Shown here piece by piece: positions 7,932 to 21,177 of a stretch of DNA of 52,565 nucleotides (within the stretch, counting starts at the first letter, position 1; each line of letters begins with the position of its first letter). Source of the stretch: Bacillota bacterium (GTDB lineage: Bacteria > Bacillota > Sulfobacillia > JAUYEG01); NCBI GenBank assembly GCA_030691505.1, contig JAUYEG010000025.1, forward strand, positions 1-52,565, in the 5' to 3' direction. Under the pieces are notes generated by a model. That model saw only the letters and a program-made list of their open reading frames with translations, was not told where the DNA came from and made no database searches. The position numbers and the translations under genes were made by a program.

Positions 7932-8415
7932 GCTCCGTACGCCGCCCATCAAAGAACTCCCGCATGACCTCGCCGCACTCGGCGGCGAGAACGCCCGGAA
8001 CCACCTCAATCTGGTGGTTAAGCCGTGGATCGCGCACCAGGTCCATCAAGGTGCCGCACGCGCCGGCCTTTGGGTCGGACGCACCGTAGACCACCCTGGC
8101 CAGCCGGGCCAGCACAGCGGCACCGGCGCACATCGGACACGGCTCAATAGTAACATATAGGACGCAGCCGGTCAGTCGCCAGGCTCCCAGGCGCCCCGCT
8201 GCCAGCCGCATCGCCAGCATCTCGGCATGCGCGGTGGGATCCAGATCGAGCTCGCGCCTGTTATGGGTGGCCGCCAGCAGCTCGCCCCCGCGGGTGACAA
8301 CGGCGCCTACCGGTACCTCCCCGAGCTGCGCCGCGCGCCTCGCCTCGTCCAAAGCCAAGCGCATCCAACGCTCGTCCTCGTGACGGAGTTGGTCCTGCTG
8401 TGTATGCTGTACCAT
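7918..8415 (-). CDS. tadA: tRNA(Arg) adenosine-34 deaminase
   Basis: TadA converts A34 of tRNA-Arg(ACG) to inosine so that one tRNA reads CGU, CGC and CGA. The 165-residue protein has the zinc deaminase motifs HAEML (His plus catalytic Glu) and PCPMCAGA (two Cys), and the conserved RVVYGASDPKAGACG. Its substrate, tRNA-Arg(ACG), is encoded about 180 bases upstream at 8595-8671. The coding end runs into tRNA-Ser(CGA): the stop codon at 7918-7920 lies inside that tRNA. The Shine-Dalgarno sequence before the ATG is weak (AGGTTG). Confidence 0.95.
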   Translation of the reverse strand: MVQHTQQDQLRHEDERWMRLALDEARRAAQLGEVPVGAVVTRGGELLAATHNRRELDLDPTAHAEMLAMRLAAGRLGAWRLTGCVLYVTIEPCPMCAGAAVLARLARVVYGASDPKAGACGTLMDLVRDPRLNHQIEVVPGVLAAECGEVMREFFDGRRTERRGG

Positions 8416-8476
8416 GCTTTCAACCTGGCTTCCGCGGGAGCCCTCAATGCGCCTCTGGGCCCCGGAAACAAAAAAA

Positions 8477-8553
8477 TGGTGCGCCCGGGAGGACTCGAAC
8501 CACCGGCACGCGGTTTAGGAAACCGCTGCTCTATCCACCTGAGCTACGGGCGC
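8477..8553 (-). tRNA. tRNA-Arg (anticodon CCT)
   Basis: A 77-base tRNA on the complement: acceptor GCGCCCG/CGGGCGC, D arm with AGCTCAGGTGGATAGAGC, anticodon loop TTCCTAA with CCT, T loop GTTCGAGTC and encoded CCA. It reads AGG. Confidence 0.95.
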
Positions 8554-8594
8554 ACACGAACGGTCTCGGTGAATGCAGGCGGAAACGGAGAAAG

Positions 8595-8671
<77 letters not shown>

Positions 8672-8720
8672 GTTTTCCATCTTGAACACCGAAACCTGAA
8701 CTTCCCCAACCGCGCCTGTG

Positions 8721-8749
8721 ATAATACCACGTCACGCTTCGAAAGTGAA
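8721..8749 (-). promoter_or_regulatory. Promoter for the tRNA-Arg pair and probably tadA
   Basis: On the minus strand, TTCACT (8749-8744), a 17-base spacer and TATTAT (8726-8721) lie 50 bases upstream of tRNA-Arg(ACG) and downstream of the terminator at 8832-8856, so a new promoter is expected here. Confidence 0.5.
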
Positions 8750-8831
8750 GCGCGCGGTCCGCGCGGCTTTGAGGCCGTCAAGAGCCCATTTTGCGGCTCG
8801 CCGCATACGCCGGCGGCCTCCTGAGCCAAAA

Positions 8832-8856
8832 GACCCGCCGGAAACACCGGCGGGTC
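8832..8856 (-). terminator. Intrinsic terminator after tRNA-Ser(GCT)
   Basis: A perfect 10-bp stem GACCCGCCGG/CCGGCGGGTC with a 5-base loop is followed by TTTT on the minus strand, nine bases past the CCA end of tRNA-Ser(GCT). Confidence 0.85.
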
Positions 8857-8864
8857 GACCATCC

Positions 8865-8958
8865 TGGCGGAGAGAGAGGGATTCGAACCCTCGCTAGAGC
8901 ATACGCCCTACTAACGGTTTAGCAAACCGTCCCCTTCAGCCGACTTGGGTATCTCTCC
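8865..8958 (-). tRNA. tRNA-Ser (anticodon GCT)
   Basis: A 94-base class II tRNA on the complement: acceptor GGAGAGA/TCTCTCC, anticodon stem CGGTT/AACCG with GCT, a long variable arm (TAGGGCGTATGCTCTA), T loop GTTCGAATC and encoded CCA. It reads AGC and AGU. Confidence 0.95.
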
Positions 8959-9018
8959 GCAAACGGCTTAACATGCATGTTGCTGCCTCTGAATGATTCA
9001 AGATACGCGGGCAACGCA

Positions 9019-9048
9019 ATGATAGCACGAAAACGTTGACTACCACAA
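9019..9048 (-). promoter_or_regulatory. Candidate promoter for tRNA-Ser(GCT)
   Basis: On the minus strand, TTGTGG (9048-9043) and TATCAT (9024-9019) are 18 bases apart, about 60 bases upstream of the tRNA. Confidence 0.45.
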
Positions 9049-9072
9049 ACGCCCGCGCCGGGGCTGGGTCAG

Positions 9073-9161
9073 TGGCGGAGGGGGTGGGATTCGAACCCAC
9101 GGCCCCTTGCAGGGTCACTGGTTTTCAAGACCAGCTCCATAAACCGCTCGGACACCCCTCC
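9073..9161 (-). tRNA. tRNA-Ser (anticodon TGA)
   Basis: An 89-base class II tRNA on the complement: acceptor GGAGGGG/CCCCTCC, anticodon stem CTGGT/ACCAG with TGA, variable arm GACCCTGCAAGGGGC, T loop GTTCGAATC and encoded CCA. It reads UCA and UCG, and perhaps others after wobble modification. Confidence 0.95.
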
Positions 9162-9194
9162 GCGGACGCGCTTTGGTCCGCAAAACGCGAGCCA

Positions 9195-9224
9195 AGTATA
9201 GCACTCGGCAAAAATCAGCGTCAA
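9195..9224 (-). promoter_or_regulatory. Promoter for tRNA-Ser(TGA)
   Basis: On the minus strand, TTGACG (9224-9219), an 18-base spacer and TATACT (9200-9195) form a near-consensus sigma-A promoter between the serS stop and the tRNA. Confidence 0.7.
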
Positions 9225-9289
9225 CGTGCCATCCCGGGCAGCGCTCCCGTGGGCATGCGCCGTCCCCGTCGCCCGCGGGCAGCCGCCGA

Positions 9290-10567
9290 TCAGCGCGGGC
9301 CGATCACCTCGAGCCCGCCCATGTACGGCCTGAGCGCCTCGGGGACGCGCACGGTGCCGTCAGCCTGCTGGTAGTTCTCGAGCACGGCCGCGACCGTACG
9401 GCCGACCGCCAGTCCGCTCCCGTTGAGCGTATGTACGTAGCGGACCCTTCCGCCGGCCGCGGGCCGGTAGCGGGTGTTCATCCGCCGCGCTTGAAAGTCC
9501 TCGAAGTTGCTGCACGAAGATATTTCAACGTACCGGTCGTAGCTGGGCAGCCAGACCTCCAAATCGTATTTCTGGCTGGCGCTGAAACCGAGATCGCCGG
9601 TGCACATCTCCACGATCCGGTAAGTGAGGCCGAGGCGCTTGAGCACATCGCCCGCGTCGCTGAGGAGGTTTTGCAGCTCGGCATAGGACGTCTCGGGGGT
9701 TGTCCATTTGAGCATTTCGACCTTGTTAAACTGGTGCAGCCTGATAAGCCCCTTGGTATCACGTCCGTACGAGCCGATCTCCGACCGGAAGCTCGTCGCG
9801 TAGGCGATGTGATTGAGCGGCAACTGCGCCTCGTCGAGGATCTCGTCGCGGTACATGTTGGTTCCCGGGACCTCGGCGGTCGGGTTGAGCCAGAGGTCGC
9901 TGCCCTCGATCCTGAACGAATCCTGGCCAAACTTGGGCAACTGGCCGGTCCCGGTCATGCAGTCGGTGGTCACCAGATACGGCGGGTAGATCTCGTGGTA
10001 CCCATGCTCCCGCACGTGGAGGTCAAGCATGAGGTTGATGAGGGCCCGTTCAAGGTGCGCGCCCGCCCCCCGGTACATCACCGCGCGCGCGCCGCCGACC
10101 TTGGCTCCCCGCTCGAAGTCGAGGATGCCGAGCCTGACGCCCAAATCCCAGTGCGCGAGCGGCTGAAATCGGAACTGCGGCGGTGTTCCGTGCCGGCTGA
10201 TCTCCGGATTTGCCGTCTCATCCGGCCCGACCGGAACGCCGGGGTGGGGGAGGTTGGGCAGCTGAAGCAGCCGCGCGCTGATGTCCGCTTCGAGTTCGCG
10301 CACCTCAGCCTCAAGCCGCCGGATGTCCTCGTTGACTTCGCGCATCGCTGCGATGTCCTCGGCTCCATCCCGCCCGGAGGTCCTTTCTTTGGCAACGCGC
10401 GCGGACACAACGTTCTTGCGGGCCCTTTTCTGCTCGACCTCGCCCAGCACGGCGCGCCAGCGCTCATCGAGCTCGAGGAGCCCCTGGATATCCGCCTCGA
10501 ATTTCTTGTTTTGGAGGGCAACTCTGACCGCTTGCGGGTCAGCCCTGATGCCTCTGATGTCCAACAT
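9290..10567 (-). CDS. serS: Serine--tRNA ligase
   Basis: SerRS charges tRNA-Ser (and tRNA-Sec where present) with serine. The 425-residue protein has the standard length: an N-terminal coiled-coil arm ([11 protein letters not shown] onward, rich in Arg/Glu to about residue 105), then the class II core with motif 2 region [12 protein letters not shown] and motif 3 around [16 protein letters not shown]. The ATG at 10567 has AGGGGG eight bases upstream; the longer frame to 10735 is an overlap with mtnA. It is coupled to mtnA (29-base overlap) and falls under the T-box at 11783-12046. The serine tRNA genes follow downstream. Confidence 0.97.
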   Translation of the reverse strand: MLDIRGIRADPQAVRVALQNKKFEADIQGLLELDERWRAVLGEVEQKRARKNVVSARVAKERTSGRDGAEDIAAMREVNEDIRRLEAEVRELEADISARLLQLPNLPHPGVPVGPDETANPEISRHGTPPQFRFQPLAHWDLGVRLGILDFERGAKVGGARAVMYRGAGAHLERALINLMLDLHVREHGYHEIYPPYLVTTDCMTGTGQLPKFGQDSFRIEGSDLWLNPTAEVPGTNMYRDEILDEAQLPLNHIAYATSFRSEIGSYGRDTKGLIRLHQFNKVEMLKWTTPETSYAELQNLLSDAGDVLKRLGLTYRIVEMCTGDLGFSASQKYDLEVWLPSYDRYVEISSCSNFEDFQARRMNTRYRPAAGGRVRYVHTLNGSGLAVGRTVAAVLENYQQADGTVRVPEALRPYMGGLEVIGPR

Positions 10568-11744
10568 GGCCCGGTCCCCCTTGGCTTCTGAATCCGTGCT
10601 CGCCGGGCGGCCCTTGGGCCGCAACCCCCGCTTGCGCCGCCTCTGTCCCCGGTGCCGGCGGATCCGTGTCGCTCCGCATGGGTGAGGCGGCGCATCGAGA
10701 TCGCCGCTCCAGGGCGGCGTCAATTGCGGCTTCATACGGGGCCCTTAGCACTCCGGCCTCGGTTACCAGCGCGCTGACCATCCGCGCGGGGGTTATGTCA
10801 AAGGCGGGGTTCCAGACCCGGACCCGGCGCGGCGCAAGGCGATGCCCGCGCAAGTGGGTTATTTCGGCCGCGCTCCGCTCCTCGATCACGATTGCGTCCC
10901 CCGACGCGGTGCCGCGGTCGAGAGTGCTCGTGGCACACGCCACGTAGAAAGGGATCCGGTGCGCTTTTGCGGCCCCGGCCAGCGCGAACGTGCCGATCTT
11001 GTTGGCGGTGTCCCCGTTGGCCGCGACCCGGTCGGCACCGACGACGACAGCGTCCACCGCGCCCCGGTGGATCAACCACGGGGCGGCCCCGTCCGCCAAA
11101 AGGGTCACCGGAATCCCATCACGGGTCAGTTCCCAGGCCGTCAGCCGCGCTCCCTGCAAGAGCGGCCGCGTCTCTGTCGCATAAACCATGGCCAGCCTGC
11201 CTTGCGCATGGGCCAGCCGGATGATTCCCAGCGCCGTGCCGTACCCGCCTGTTGCCAGAGCTCCTGCGTTGCAGTGGGTGAGCACGCGGGCGCCGTCCGG
11301 GAGCAACGCGGCCCCGTGCCCGGCAAGCGACCGGTTGCTCTCAACGTCCTCTTGAAGGATGTGCCCCGCCTCGCTCAGCAACTCCTCGCTGCCCCCGCCG
11401 GCCGCGGCGGCGCCCAGCATCCTCTGCACCGCCCAGCCGAGGTTGACGGCGGTCGGACGGGCCGCGCAAAGAGACGCGGCCGCGTCTGCCACGGCCGCCA
11501 TCCAGGCGTCTCGCGCCAGCCCCCGCCGGTCCGCCTCGAGAGCGGCCAGCACGACCCCATAGGCGGCGGCAAGGCCGATCGCCGGAGCGCCGCGTACGAC
11601 CATGTCCCGGATCGCGTCCGTGACCCCCGCCGCGTCCGGGATGCGCGCGAATATCGCACGTCCCGGCAAACGGCGCTGGTCAAGCAGCTCCAGATGGTCG
11701 CCGCCCCAACGCACAGGGCTGATGGGATCCGCCACTAATTCCAC
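10539..11744 (-). CDS. mtnA: S-methyl-5-thioribose-1-phosphate isomerase
   Basis: MtnA converts methylthioribose-1-phosphate to methylthioribulose-1-phosphate in the methionine salvage pathway. Marks are LLDQRRLPG, the [15 protein letters not shown] loop, the catalytic cysteine in [14 protein letters not shown], the catalytic aspartate in [19 protein letters not shown] and the C-terminal NPAFDITPA. With the GTG start at 11744 it is 401 residues. About 50 residues past the normal family end form a Pro/Ala/Gly-rich tail that overlaps the serS start and may be dispensable. A second GTG nine bases on is an alternative start. The T-box upstream makes it the first gene of an mtnA-serS unit. Confidence 0.93.
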   Translation of the reverse strand: MELVADPISPVRWGGDHLELLDQRRLPGRAIFARIPDAAGVTDAIRDMVVRGAPAIGLAAAYGVVLAALEADRRGLARDAWMAAVADAAASLCAARPTAVNLGWAVQRMLGAAAAGGGSEELLSEAGHILQEDVESNRSLAGHGAALLPDGARVLTHCNAGALATGGYGTALGIIRLAHAQGRLAMVYATETRPLLQGARLTAWELTRDGIPVTLLADGAAPWLIHRGAVDAVVVGADRVAANGDTANKIGTFALAGAAKAHRIPFYVACATSTLDRGTASGDAIVIEERSAAEITHLRGHRLAPRRVRVWNPAFDITPARMVSALVTEAGVLRAPYEAAIDAALERRSRCAASPMRSDTDPPAPGTEAAQAGVAAQGPPGEHGFRSQGGPGHVGHQRHQG

Positions 11745-11782
11745 GCCTTCTCTCAACAGTGTCGGGCCTTCATTTGCGGACT

Positions 11783-12046
11783 GCCGGGAAAACAATAAAT
11801 CCCGCCCTGGAGGGGCGGGCAAAACGCCGCGGTGCCACCCTGCCGGCCCACAGCCTGCGCGCGGGCCTGCTCTGCAGCTCTAACGGGCTTACCCGGTCGC
11901 TTAACCTTGCGGCGCGATGGCCGCCGCGGCTCGCGTTCCCTCACGGGTGGACCCCGCGTGACCCCGGGCGCCGGCTCGCACCACATCACCGGGTTCTCTT
12001 TTGCCCTGCATCGCACGGTGCCCGCTCATCGGGCCAGATGCTATTG
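11783..12046 (-). promoter_or_regulatory. T-box riboswitch (probably tRNA-Ser sensing) before mtnA-serS
   Basis: The minus strand carries the T-box sequence AGGGTGGCACCGCGG (11841-11827), followed by a terminator: CCCGCCC/GGGCGGG stem (11819-11801) with an ATTTATTGTTTT tract. Upstream lies a stem I with AGAGAACCCGG...GGTGCGAGCCGG, resembling the conserved distal elements. A TCC triplet followed by A (11951-11949) is a good candidate specifier for serine, fitting serS and tRNA-Ser(GGA) in this window. Uncharged tRNA would pair with both specifier and T-box and prevent termination. The T-box call is firm; the specifier is inferred by alignment by eye. Confidence 0.9.
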
Positions 12047-12052
12047 GCTGCA

Positions 12053-12082
12053 ATTATAAGGGCTCACGCCGGCTGGCCGCAA
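12053..12082 (-). promoter_or_regulatory. Promoter of the T-box/mtnA/serS transcript
   Basis: On the minus strand, a perfect -10 box TATAAT (12058-12053) lies 18 bases from TTGCGG (12082-12077), giving a start near 12046, just before the T-box stem I. Confidence 0.65.
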
Positions 12083-12150
12083 CAACATGCCGTTGGTTGG
12101 TACGTGCCGGTGCGCACCAAGTCAGCAGCTCGGTGCAGACCGAGTCCCCG

Positions 12151-12636
12151 CTACTGCTTCTCGATCTCGGTGATAGCGGCCTCGGGAGCCATCCCGCCGT
12201 AGATGACCTTCTGCAGCCCGGGGAAATACCGGTCGGCGGTCATGATGTTTGCGGTGAAGAGATTTTGCACCATCTTGGGCACCAGCTGCGAGCCCTCGAT
12301 GTCGACAAAGGTCTTGTAGCGGACCTCGCCGTCGCTGTAGTCCATCTCGAAATTGCCGTTCCTGAGGCCCCAGTTGGCGCGCGTCAGGTATTCGGCCGCC
12401 TTGCCCCGCAACTCCTCCGGCACCCGGTTGGGCAGCGACGCGTAGATCGTTACCTGTTCCATCTTCTCGTTTTCGGTGACGATGCACTCAAGGGACGTGT
12501 TCTTGCCGTTCATGCCCAGGAAGATCATGGGCTTGTCCGGGACGCAACGGTATTTCAGATCAGCGGACTTGAAGAACCTCTCCACCACGTTCAAAAATCG
12601 GCCCAGAGCACTCTCCTCCCCCAGGTTTATTGACAA
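12151..12636 (-). CDS. YbjN domain-containing protein
   Basis: A 161-residue soluble protein matching the YbjN family (putative sensory transduction regulator) by the pattern LTRANWGLRNGNFEMDYSDG and YKTFVD. The fold resembles type III secretion chaperones, and the biochemical role is unknown. The start is unclear: the TTG at 12636 lacks a good ribosome site, while a strong GGGGGAGGAG inside the frame lies six bases before a CTG codon (12604-12606). It stands alone between rtcB and the T-box unit. Confidence 0.75.
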   Translation of the reverse strand: MSINLGEESALGRFLNVVERFFKSADLKYRCVPDKPMIFLGMNGKNTSLECIVTENEKMEQVTIYASLPNRVPEELRGKAAEYLTRANWGLRNGNFEMDYSDGEVRYKTFVDIEGSQLVPKMVQNLFTANIMTADRYFPGLQKVIYGGMAPEAAITEIEKQ

Positions 12637-12757
12637 GCTGGCCAGTATTCGGTGCTGGCCGCTGTTAATCCTGGCCTGCCCAACGCACCGCCCGTGCGGT
12701 AACCCACCGCGCGCGGGTGAAGGAACGGGCGGAGCCTAAAGCCCCGGTAGGGCGGTG

Positions 12758-14239
12758 CTATCCTTTGATGACACCCAGCGGCCGCAGCCTGGCCACCCGG
12801 CGCGATATCCCGGCTCCGTGGACAACGTCCACCACCTGCTGGACGTCCTTGTATGCGGACGGCGCTTCCTCCGCAAGACCGCTGCGGCTGCGGCCGCGCA
12901 CAATGATGCCCTGGGCCGCCAGGTCGCGCTGTACATCGTCGCCCCGCGTGTTCTGCTTGGCGGCGGTGCGGCTCATCAGGCGTCCCGCGCCGTGACAGGT
13001 TGAGCCAAAGGTCTGGCGCATCGCCTCGGCGGTGCCCACGAGCACGTAAGAGTACCTCCCCATGTCGCCGGGAACCAGAACCGGCTGGCCGACTGCGCGG
13101 TATGGAGCGGGAACGTCCGGATGCCCGGCCGGAAACGCCCGCGTTGCGCCCTTCCGGTGAACGCACAGCGTCCGCTCGTGCCCCTCGACGCTGTGGCGCT
13201 CGATTTTGGCGATGTTGTGCGCTACATCGTAGACCAATTCCAGGCCCAGCGCATCCTTGGACTGGGCGAACACCTCGGCCAGGACGTGCCGCACCGAATC
13301 CGTGATGACCTGGCGATTGGCCCACGCGTAATTGGCGGCGGCGGCCATCGCGCCGAGGTAGCGGCTGCCCTCCGGCGACTTGACCGGAGCACAGGCCAGT
13401 TGCCTGTCAGGAAGGCTGATACCGTACCGGACCACCGCTTTTTGCATCGTTTCCAGGCTGTCGGCGCAGACCTGATGACCCAAACCGCGTGACCCGACGT
13501 GGATGCCCAGCACCACCTGCCCGTGCCGCAATCCGAATACCTCGGCCGCCTGCTGGTCGTAGATCTCGTCAACCACATCGATCTCGAGGAAATGGTTGCC
13601 CGAGCCGAGCGTCCCCAGCTGCCCGAGGCCCCGCTTGGCGGCCTTGTCGGTGACGGCGCGCGGATCGGCGGAACCTATCTTGCCGCCGTCCTCGCACGCC
13701 ACGAGGTCGGCGGGACGGCCCAGTCCGCGCCCAACCGCCCAGGCCGCCCCGTCCCGCAGGACCGCCTGGAGCTCGGGCTCCTTTAGCACCAGACCGCCCT
13801 GGCCTCCGACCCCGGCGGGAACGGCGGCAAAGATTGCATCTATCAGTTTAGCCAGCCGCGGCCGCACATCGGCGGCACTGAGGTTGGTGCGAAGGATGCG
13901 GACACCGCAGTTGATGTCGTAGCCGACCCCGCCTGGCGAAACCACGCCTTGGTCAACCTCGGTCGCCGCCACGCCGCCGATCGCAAACCCGTAGCCCCAG
14001 TGGATGTCGGGCATCGCGAGCGACCGGCCGACGATCCCCGGTAGGCAGGCGACATTGGCGACCTGTTCGTGGGCCCGGTCCTGGACGATCCCCGGCAGCA
14101 TCGCCGCGCTGGCGTAAATGAGACCCTCGGTGCGCATGCCGGGCTGCCGCGTCTTGGGGATCAACCAGCGATAGTCATCGAGCCGGACAAGGTCGGATAG
14201 AGGTCCGCTCACGACAGCACCCCCGCTCATACCTCTCAT
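12758..14239 (-). CDS. rtcB: RNA-splicing ligase RtcB
   Basis: RtcB joins 2',3'-cyclic phosphate (via 3'-phosphate) and 5'-OH RNA ends using GTP and Mn2+. The 493-residue protein has all visible signature sites: YDINCGVR (metal cysteine), GSGNHFLE, GIHVGSRGLGHQ, and the guanylylated histidine in GSTCHGAGRLMSR. The ATG at 14239 overlaps the archease stop (ATGA), so the two are translationally coupled. RtcB with archease forms an RNA repair and ligation pair; in bacteria the target RNAs are mostly unknown. No regulator of the RtcR type is visible nearby. Confidence 0.96.
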   Translation of the reverse strand: MRGMSGGAVVSGPLSDLVRLDDYRWLIPKTRQPGMRTEGLIYASAAMLPGIVQDRAHEQVANVACLPGIVGRSLAMPDIHWGYGFAIGGVAATEVDQGVVSPGGVGYDINCGVRILRTNLSAADVRPRLAKLIDAIFAAVPAGVGGQGGLVLKEPELQAVLRDGAAWAVGRGLGRPADLVACEDGGKIGSADPRAVTDKAAKRGLGQLGTLGSGNHFLEIDVVDEIYDQQAAEVFGLRHGQVVLGIHVGSRGLGHQVCADSLETMQKAVVRYGISLPDRQLACAPVKSPEGSRYLGAMAAAANYAWANRQVITDSVRHVLAEVFAQSKDALGLELVYDVAHNIAKIERHSVEGHERTLCVHRKGATRAFPAGHPDVPAPYRAVGQPVLVPGDMGRYSYVLVGTAEAMRQTFGSTCHGAGRLMSRTAAKQNTRGDDVQRDLAAQGIIVRGRSRSGLAEEAPSAYKDVQQVVDVVHGAGISRRVARLRPLGVIKG

Positions 14240-14716
14240 ACATCCAGTGTAAGCGTTGCCTCCCACCGGCGCCGCTCAGGCACGTAGGATACCCTGGCGC
14301 AGTTGTACGTCGCGGCCTTGAGCCCGGCCATGACGCGGTACTCGCGTTGTGACGAGCCAAGCCTGTCTCCCGTCAGCCGAAGCGTTGCGCGGACGGGAGC
14401 GCTCCGGGCAGGCTTCTGCTGCTCCAGACCGGGCCCACTGACCTCCACCGAAACCTGCCCGAGCAAGAAGCCCTCGGTGTCAAGAAGGAACAGTAGTTCG
14501 TTGAGCGACTGTACGACAAGGCTCACGGGATCAGGGGCCTCAAGCGTGACTATGCGGGTCTCCACCCGCGCCACCTCTGGCGCGGGGAAGAGCACCGAGG
14601 CCGTCGCCAGCAGGGCCTGAGCGATGACCTCCGGCAGGCTCTGGGCCCAGGCCAGCAGCCGGATGTCGGCGGTGTGCTCAAGGAAGACATGGCCCTCGGG
14701 GCCGCCCGCGGGGGCG

Positions 14717-14742
<26 letters not shown>
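14236..14742 (-). CDS. Archease, RtcB activator
   Basis: A 168-residue protein with the archease family pattern: HTADIRLLAWA near the N-terminus, LNELLFLLDTEGFL in the middle, IKAATYN-like LKAATYNCARV and the C-terminal LTLDV. Archease helps RtcB through repeated guanylylation cycles and broadens its nucleotide use. Conserved acidic residues (the Asp in TADI and in the terminal LDV) are present. Its ATG lies 26 bases inside the gyrA end, with AGGA eight bases upstream, so it may be translated from gyrase messages. Confidence 0.92.
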
Positions 14743-17254
<2,512 letters not shown>

Positions 17255-17276
17255 TCAGCACCACCGGGTGGCCGGC

Positions 17277-19214
<1,938 letters not shown>

Positions 19215-19231
19215 TCATAGCCGGCCCTCGC

Positions 19232-19251
19232 CTCCGGTTGGACAACCGGAG
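19232..19251 (-). other. Hairpin in the gyrB leader
   Basis: A perfect 8-bp stem CTCCGGTT/AACCGGAG with a 4-base loop lies between the gyrB promoter and start. There is no T-run, so it looks like an mRNA leader structure rather than a terminator. Confidence 0.4.
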
Positions 19252-19278
19252 CCCGCGGGCCGGCCGGATACTGCCCAG

Positions 19279-19307
19279 ATTATAGCATGCGGCCTGGCGG
19301 CTCTCAA
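19279..19307 (-). promoter_or_regulatory. Promoter of the gyrBA operon
   Basis: On the minus strand, TTGAGA (19307-19302), a 17-base spacer and a perfect TATAAT (19284-19279) lie about 75 bases before gyrB, between the DUF721 gene and gyrB. Confidence 0.75.
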
Positions 19308-19362
19308 CCTGCCTGCTCCCTGCGTGCCGGCGCTTGCTCCGTGTGCGTGATCCGGCTGTACG

Positions 19363-19899
19363 CTACCTGGCGGCCGGGGGTTCGGGGCGTTCCGCGCCTG
19401 CGGGGAGCGGCCACTGCTGCGCTCCGGATTGGGCCCGCAGCGCGCGCTCGAGGGCCCTTGCGAGATCTGCATCTGCCACCTCGCGCGCGGCGCGCCGTGC
19501 GGCGGCCTGAGTGGCTGCCGCGGCAACCGCATCCGCCGGGGGTTTGCGGTCCGGATGCCGCTCGCCGGCGAGCGACGGATCATCCGGGCCGGATACCAAC
19601 TCGGCGGCCGGCGGCCGACCGCCCGCTCTAAACCGCAGGCGCTTGATGGGGCAGTCCTGCCCCGCCGCTTCCCTCAACCGAAAAAGCAGGTCGCGCTCCA
19701 TCAACTGCAGTTGCTGAGCCCAAACCGAGCTGACGGCGACTATGAACATCGTGTCGCCCCGAACCGAACTGACCCACGTGCGCGAGGCCAGTTGCTCGCC
19801 GGCGACCTCCGGCCAGAGCCGCGATGCGACCCGGGCCGGCTGGGATTCCAGGGCGCCGGTTATGGCTCTGACCAGTGACCGAAGGTCGCTAATGCCCAT
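19363..19899 (-). CDS. DUF721 (DciA-like) protein
   Basis: A 178-residue protein whose first 95 residues match DUF721: VRAITGALESQ...WPEVAGEQLASRTWVSSVRGDTMFIVAVSSVWAQQL (key parts) and LRF. The tail is a long Ala/Arg-rich low-complexity stretch. DUF721 includes DciA, the helicase loader or operator of many bacteria, and Gram-positive members adjacent to recF-gyrB are poorly studied. The ATG lies within the last codons of recF (11-base overlap), as is common at this locus. A role in DNA replication is likely from family and context only. Confidence 0.82.
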   Translation of the reverse strand: MGISDLRSLVRAITGALESQPARVASRLWPEVAGEQLASRTWVSSVRGDTMFIVAVSSVWAQQLQLMERDLLFRLREAAGQDCPIKRLRFRAGGRPPAAELVSGPDDPSLAGERHPDRKPPADAVAAAATQAAARRAAREVADADLARALERALRAQSGAQQWPLPAGAERPEPPAAR

Positions 19900-21112
19900 C
19901 GGCGGGAGCAATCCTGCCTTCCGCGACGCGAAATAGGGCCATCGGCGCAAAGCCCTCAACGGGCACGCCGGCCAGATCCGTCCCGGTGAGAAAGGTCTGG
20001 TGCCCTTCTCCGGCCTCCCGGAGCAGGCCGAGCAGCCCCATCCGGCGCCGGGCGTCCAGCTCGGAGAAGACGTCATCGAGCAGCAGCAGCGGAGTGTCCT
20101 GGAGCGCCTGGCGCAGAAACACGTTTTCCGCCAGGCGCAGCGATAGGGCGACCGAGCGCTGCTCTCCCTGGCTGCCAAACACCCGTGCCGGTGCGCCCGC
20201 GATCGACAGGATCAACTCGTCCCGGTGCGGCCCGACCAGCGTCAGCCCGCGGGCCAGTTCGTCGGCCTGACGCTCCGCGAACGCCTGAGCCAGGTGCGCG
20301 GCCGTGGCGGCCGGGCTCGGCGGGTGGTCCGCTGCCCAGCCGGGAAGCACGGTAGTTGGCGGGTTGGCCGGGTGGACCGCCATGCCCGCGGTTTCCGGCT
20401 CAGCTTGGCCTGCCGCAGGGACGTATGTCAGGGTCAAGGCCTCGCCGGAATCGCTCAATCGCGCATAGGCTGCCCGGGCCGGGGCCGCCAGGCCCGAGAG
20501 GGCCCAGAGCCGGTGCCGCAGGACCTCCCCACCGAGGGTAATCAGCTGCTGCGTCCACGGCTGGAGCTCGGAGAGCGAGAGATGCCGGCTGCGCCCGGAC
20601 GCGGCATCAGCCAACAGGCGGTTGCGATGGGCCAGTGCAGTACCGTAGCGGCGCAGCAGGCCACGGTAACGCGGAAGGGTCTTGGCCGCGGCGAGATCAA
20701 GGTAGTCCCGGCGGCTCGACGGCGGTCCCTTGACCAGATCAAGATCGCCGGGTGAAAAGAGGACCGCTCCGCCAAGCACGGCTGTCCGCCCGGCGCCGGT
20801 CAGGGCCTTGCCTCCCCGGCGCACCGACTTCCCCTGTTGCCGGTCCCAGACGACCTGGCAGTCCAGAGCCCCGGAAAACTCGTCCCGCACAACCTGCGCG
20901 CGTACCGAGCAGGCCTCACGGCCCCAACGCACGAGATCGCGCTCCCGGCCGGCGCGGGGCGATACGCCCGTTACCACGAGGTGAATGGCCTCAAGCAGGT
21001 TGGTCTTGCCGGCTCCGTTTGACCCCAGCAACACGTTGGCGCCTGGTGAGGGGCTCCACTCAGCGGCGGCGTAGTTGCGGAAATCGACCAGTGCAAGATG
21101 CTGAAGCCTCAT
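19889..21112 (-). CDS. recF: DNA replication and repair protein RecF
   Basis: RecF is an SMC-like ABC ATPase that, with RecO and RecR, loads RecA at gaps. The 407-residue protein starts MRLQHLALVDFRNYA, with Walker A GSNGAGKTNLLEAI near residue 30, the signature motif in GSQGEQRSVALSLRLAE and Walker B LLLLDDVFSELDARR. The ATG at 21112 has GGAGGAGTGA about nine bases upstream. The usual small S4-domain gene (yaaA) between dnaN and recF in B. subtilis is not present in the 65-base gap here. Confidence 0.97.
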   Translation of the reverse strand: MRLQHLALVDFRNYAAAEWSPSPGANVLLGSNGAGKTNLLEAIHLVVTGVSPRAGRERDLVRWGREACSVRAQVVRDEFSGALDCQVVWDRQQGKSVRRGGKALTGAGRTAVLGGAVLFSPGDLDLVKGPPSSRRDYLDLAAAKTLPRYRGLLRRYGTALAHRNRLLADAASGRSRHLSLSELQPWTQQLITLGGEVLRHRLWALSGLAAPARAAYARLSDSGEALTLTYVPAAGQAEPETAGMAVHPANPPTTVLPGWAADHPPSPAATAAHLAQAFAERQADELARGLTLVGPHRDELILSIAGAPARVFGSQGEQRSVALSLRLAENVFLRQALQDTPLLLLDDVFSELDARRRMGLLGLLREAGEGHQTFLTGTDLAGVPVEGFAPMALFRVAEGRIAPADGH

Positions 21113-21177
21113 TGCCGCTCACTCCTCCGCCGGCACCGGGGCACGACGTCCCCCCGCAGGGGCCGTCGCCGCCCTGT

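Noticed and set aside
9861-9874. GGTTCCCGGGACCT in serS as a Noc binding site
   Set aside because: Only 10 of 14 bases match; it is readily explained by GC-rich coding sequence.
10568-10735. N-terminal extension of SerS
   Set aside because: The extra 56 residues are low complexity and overlap the mtnA end; the ATG at 10567 with AGGGGG gives the standard SerRS start.
11753-12016. Small open frame upstream of mtnA
   Set aside because: It covers the T-box sequence and terminator, which explain the conservation; no family match or ribosome site.
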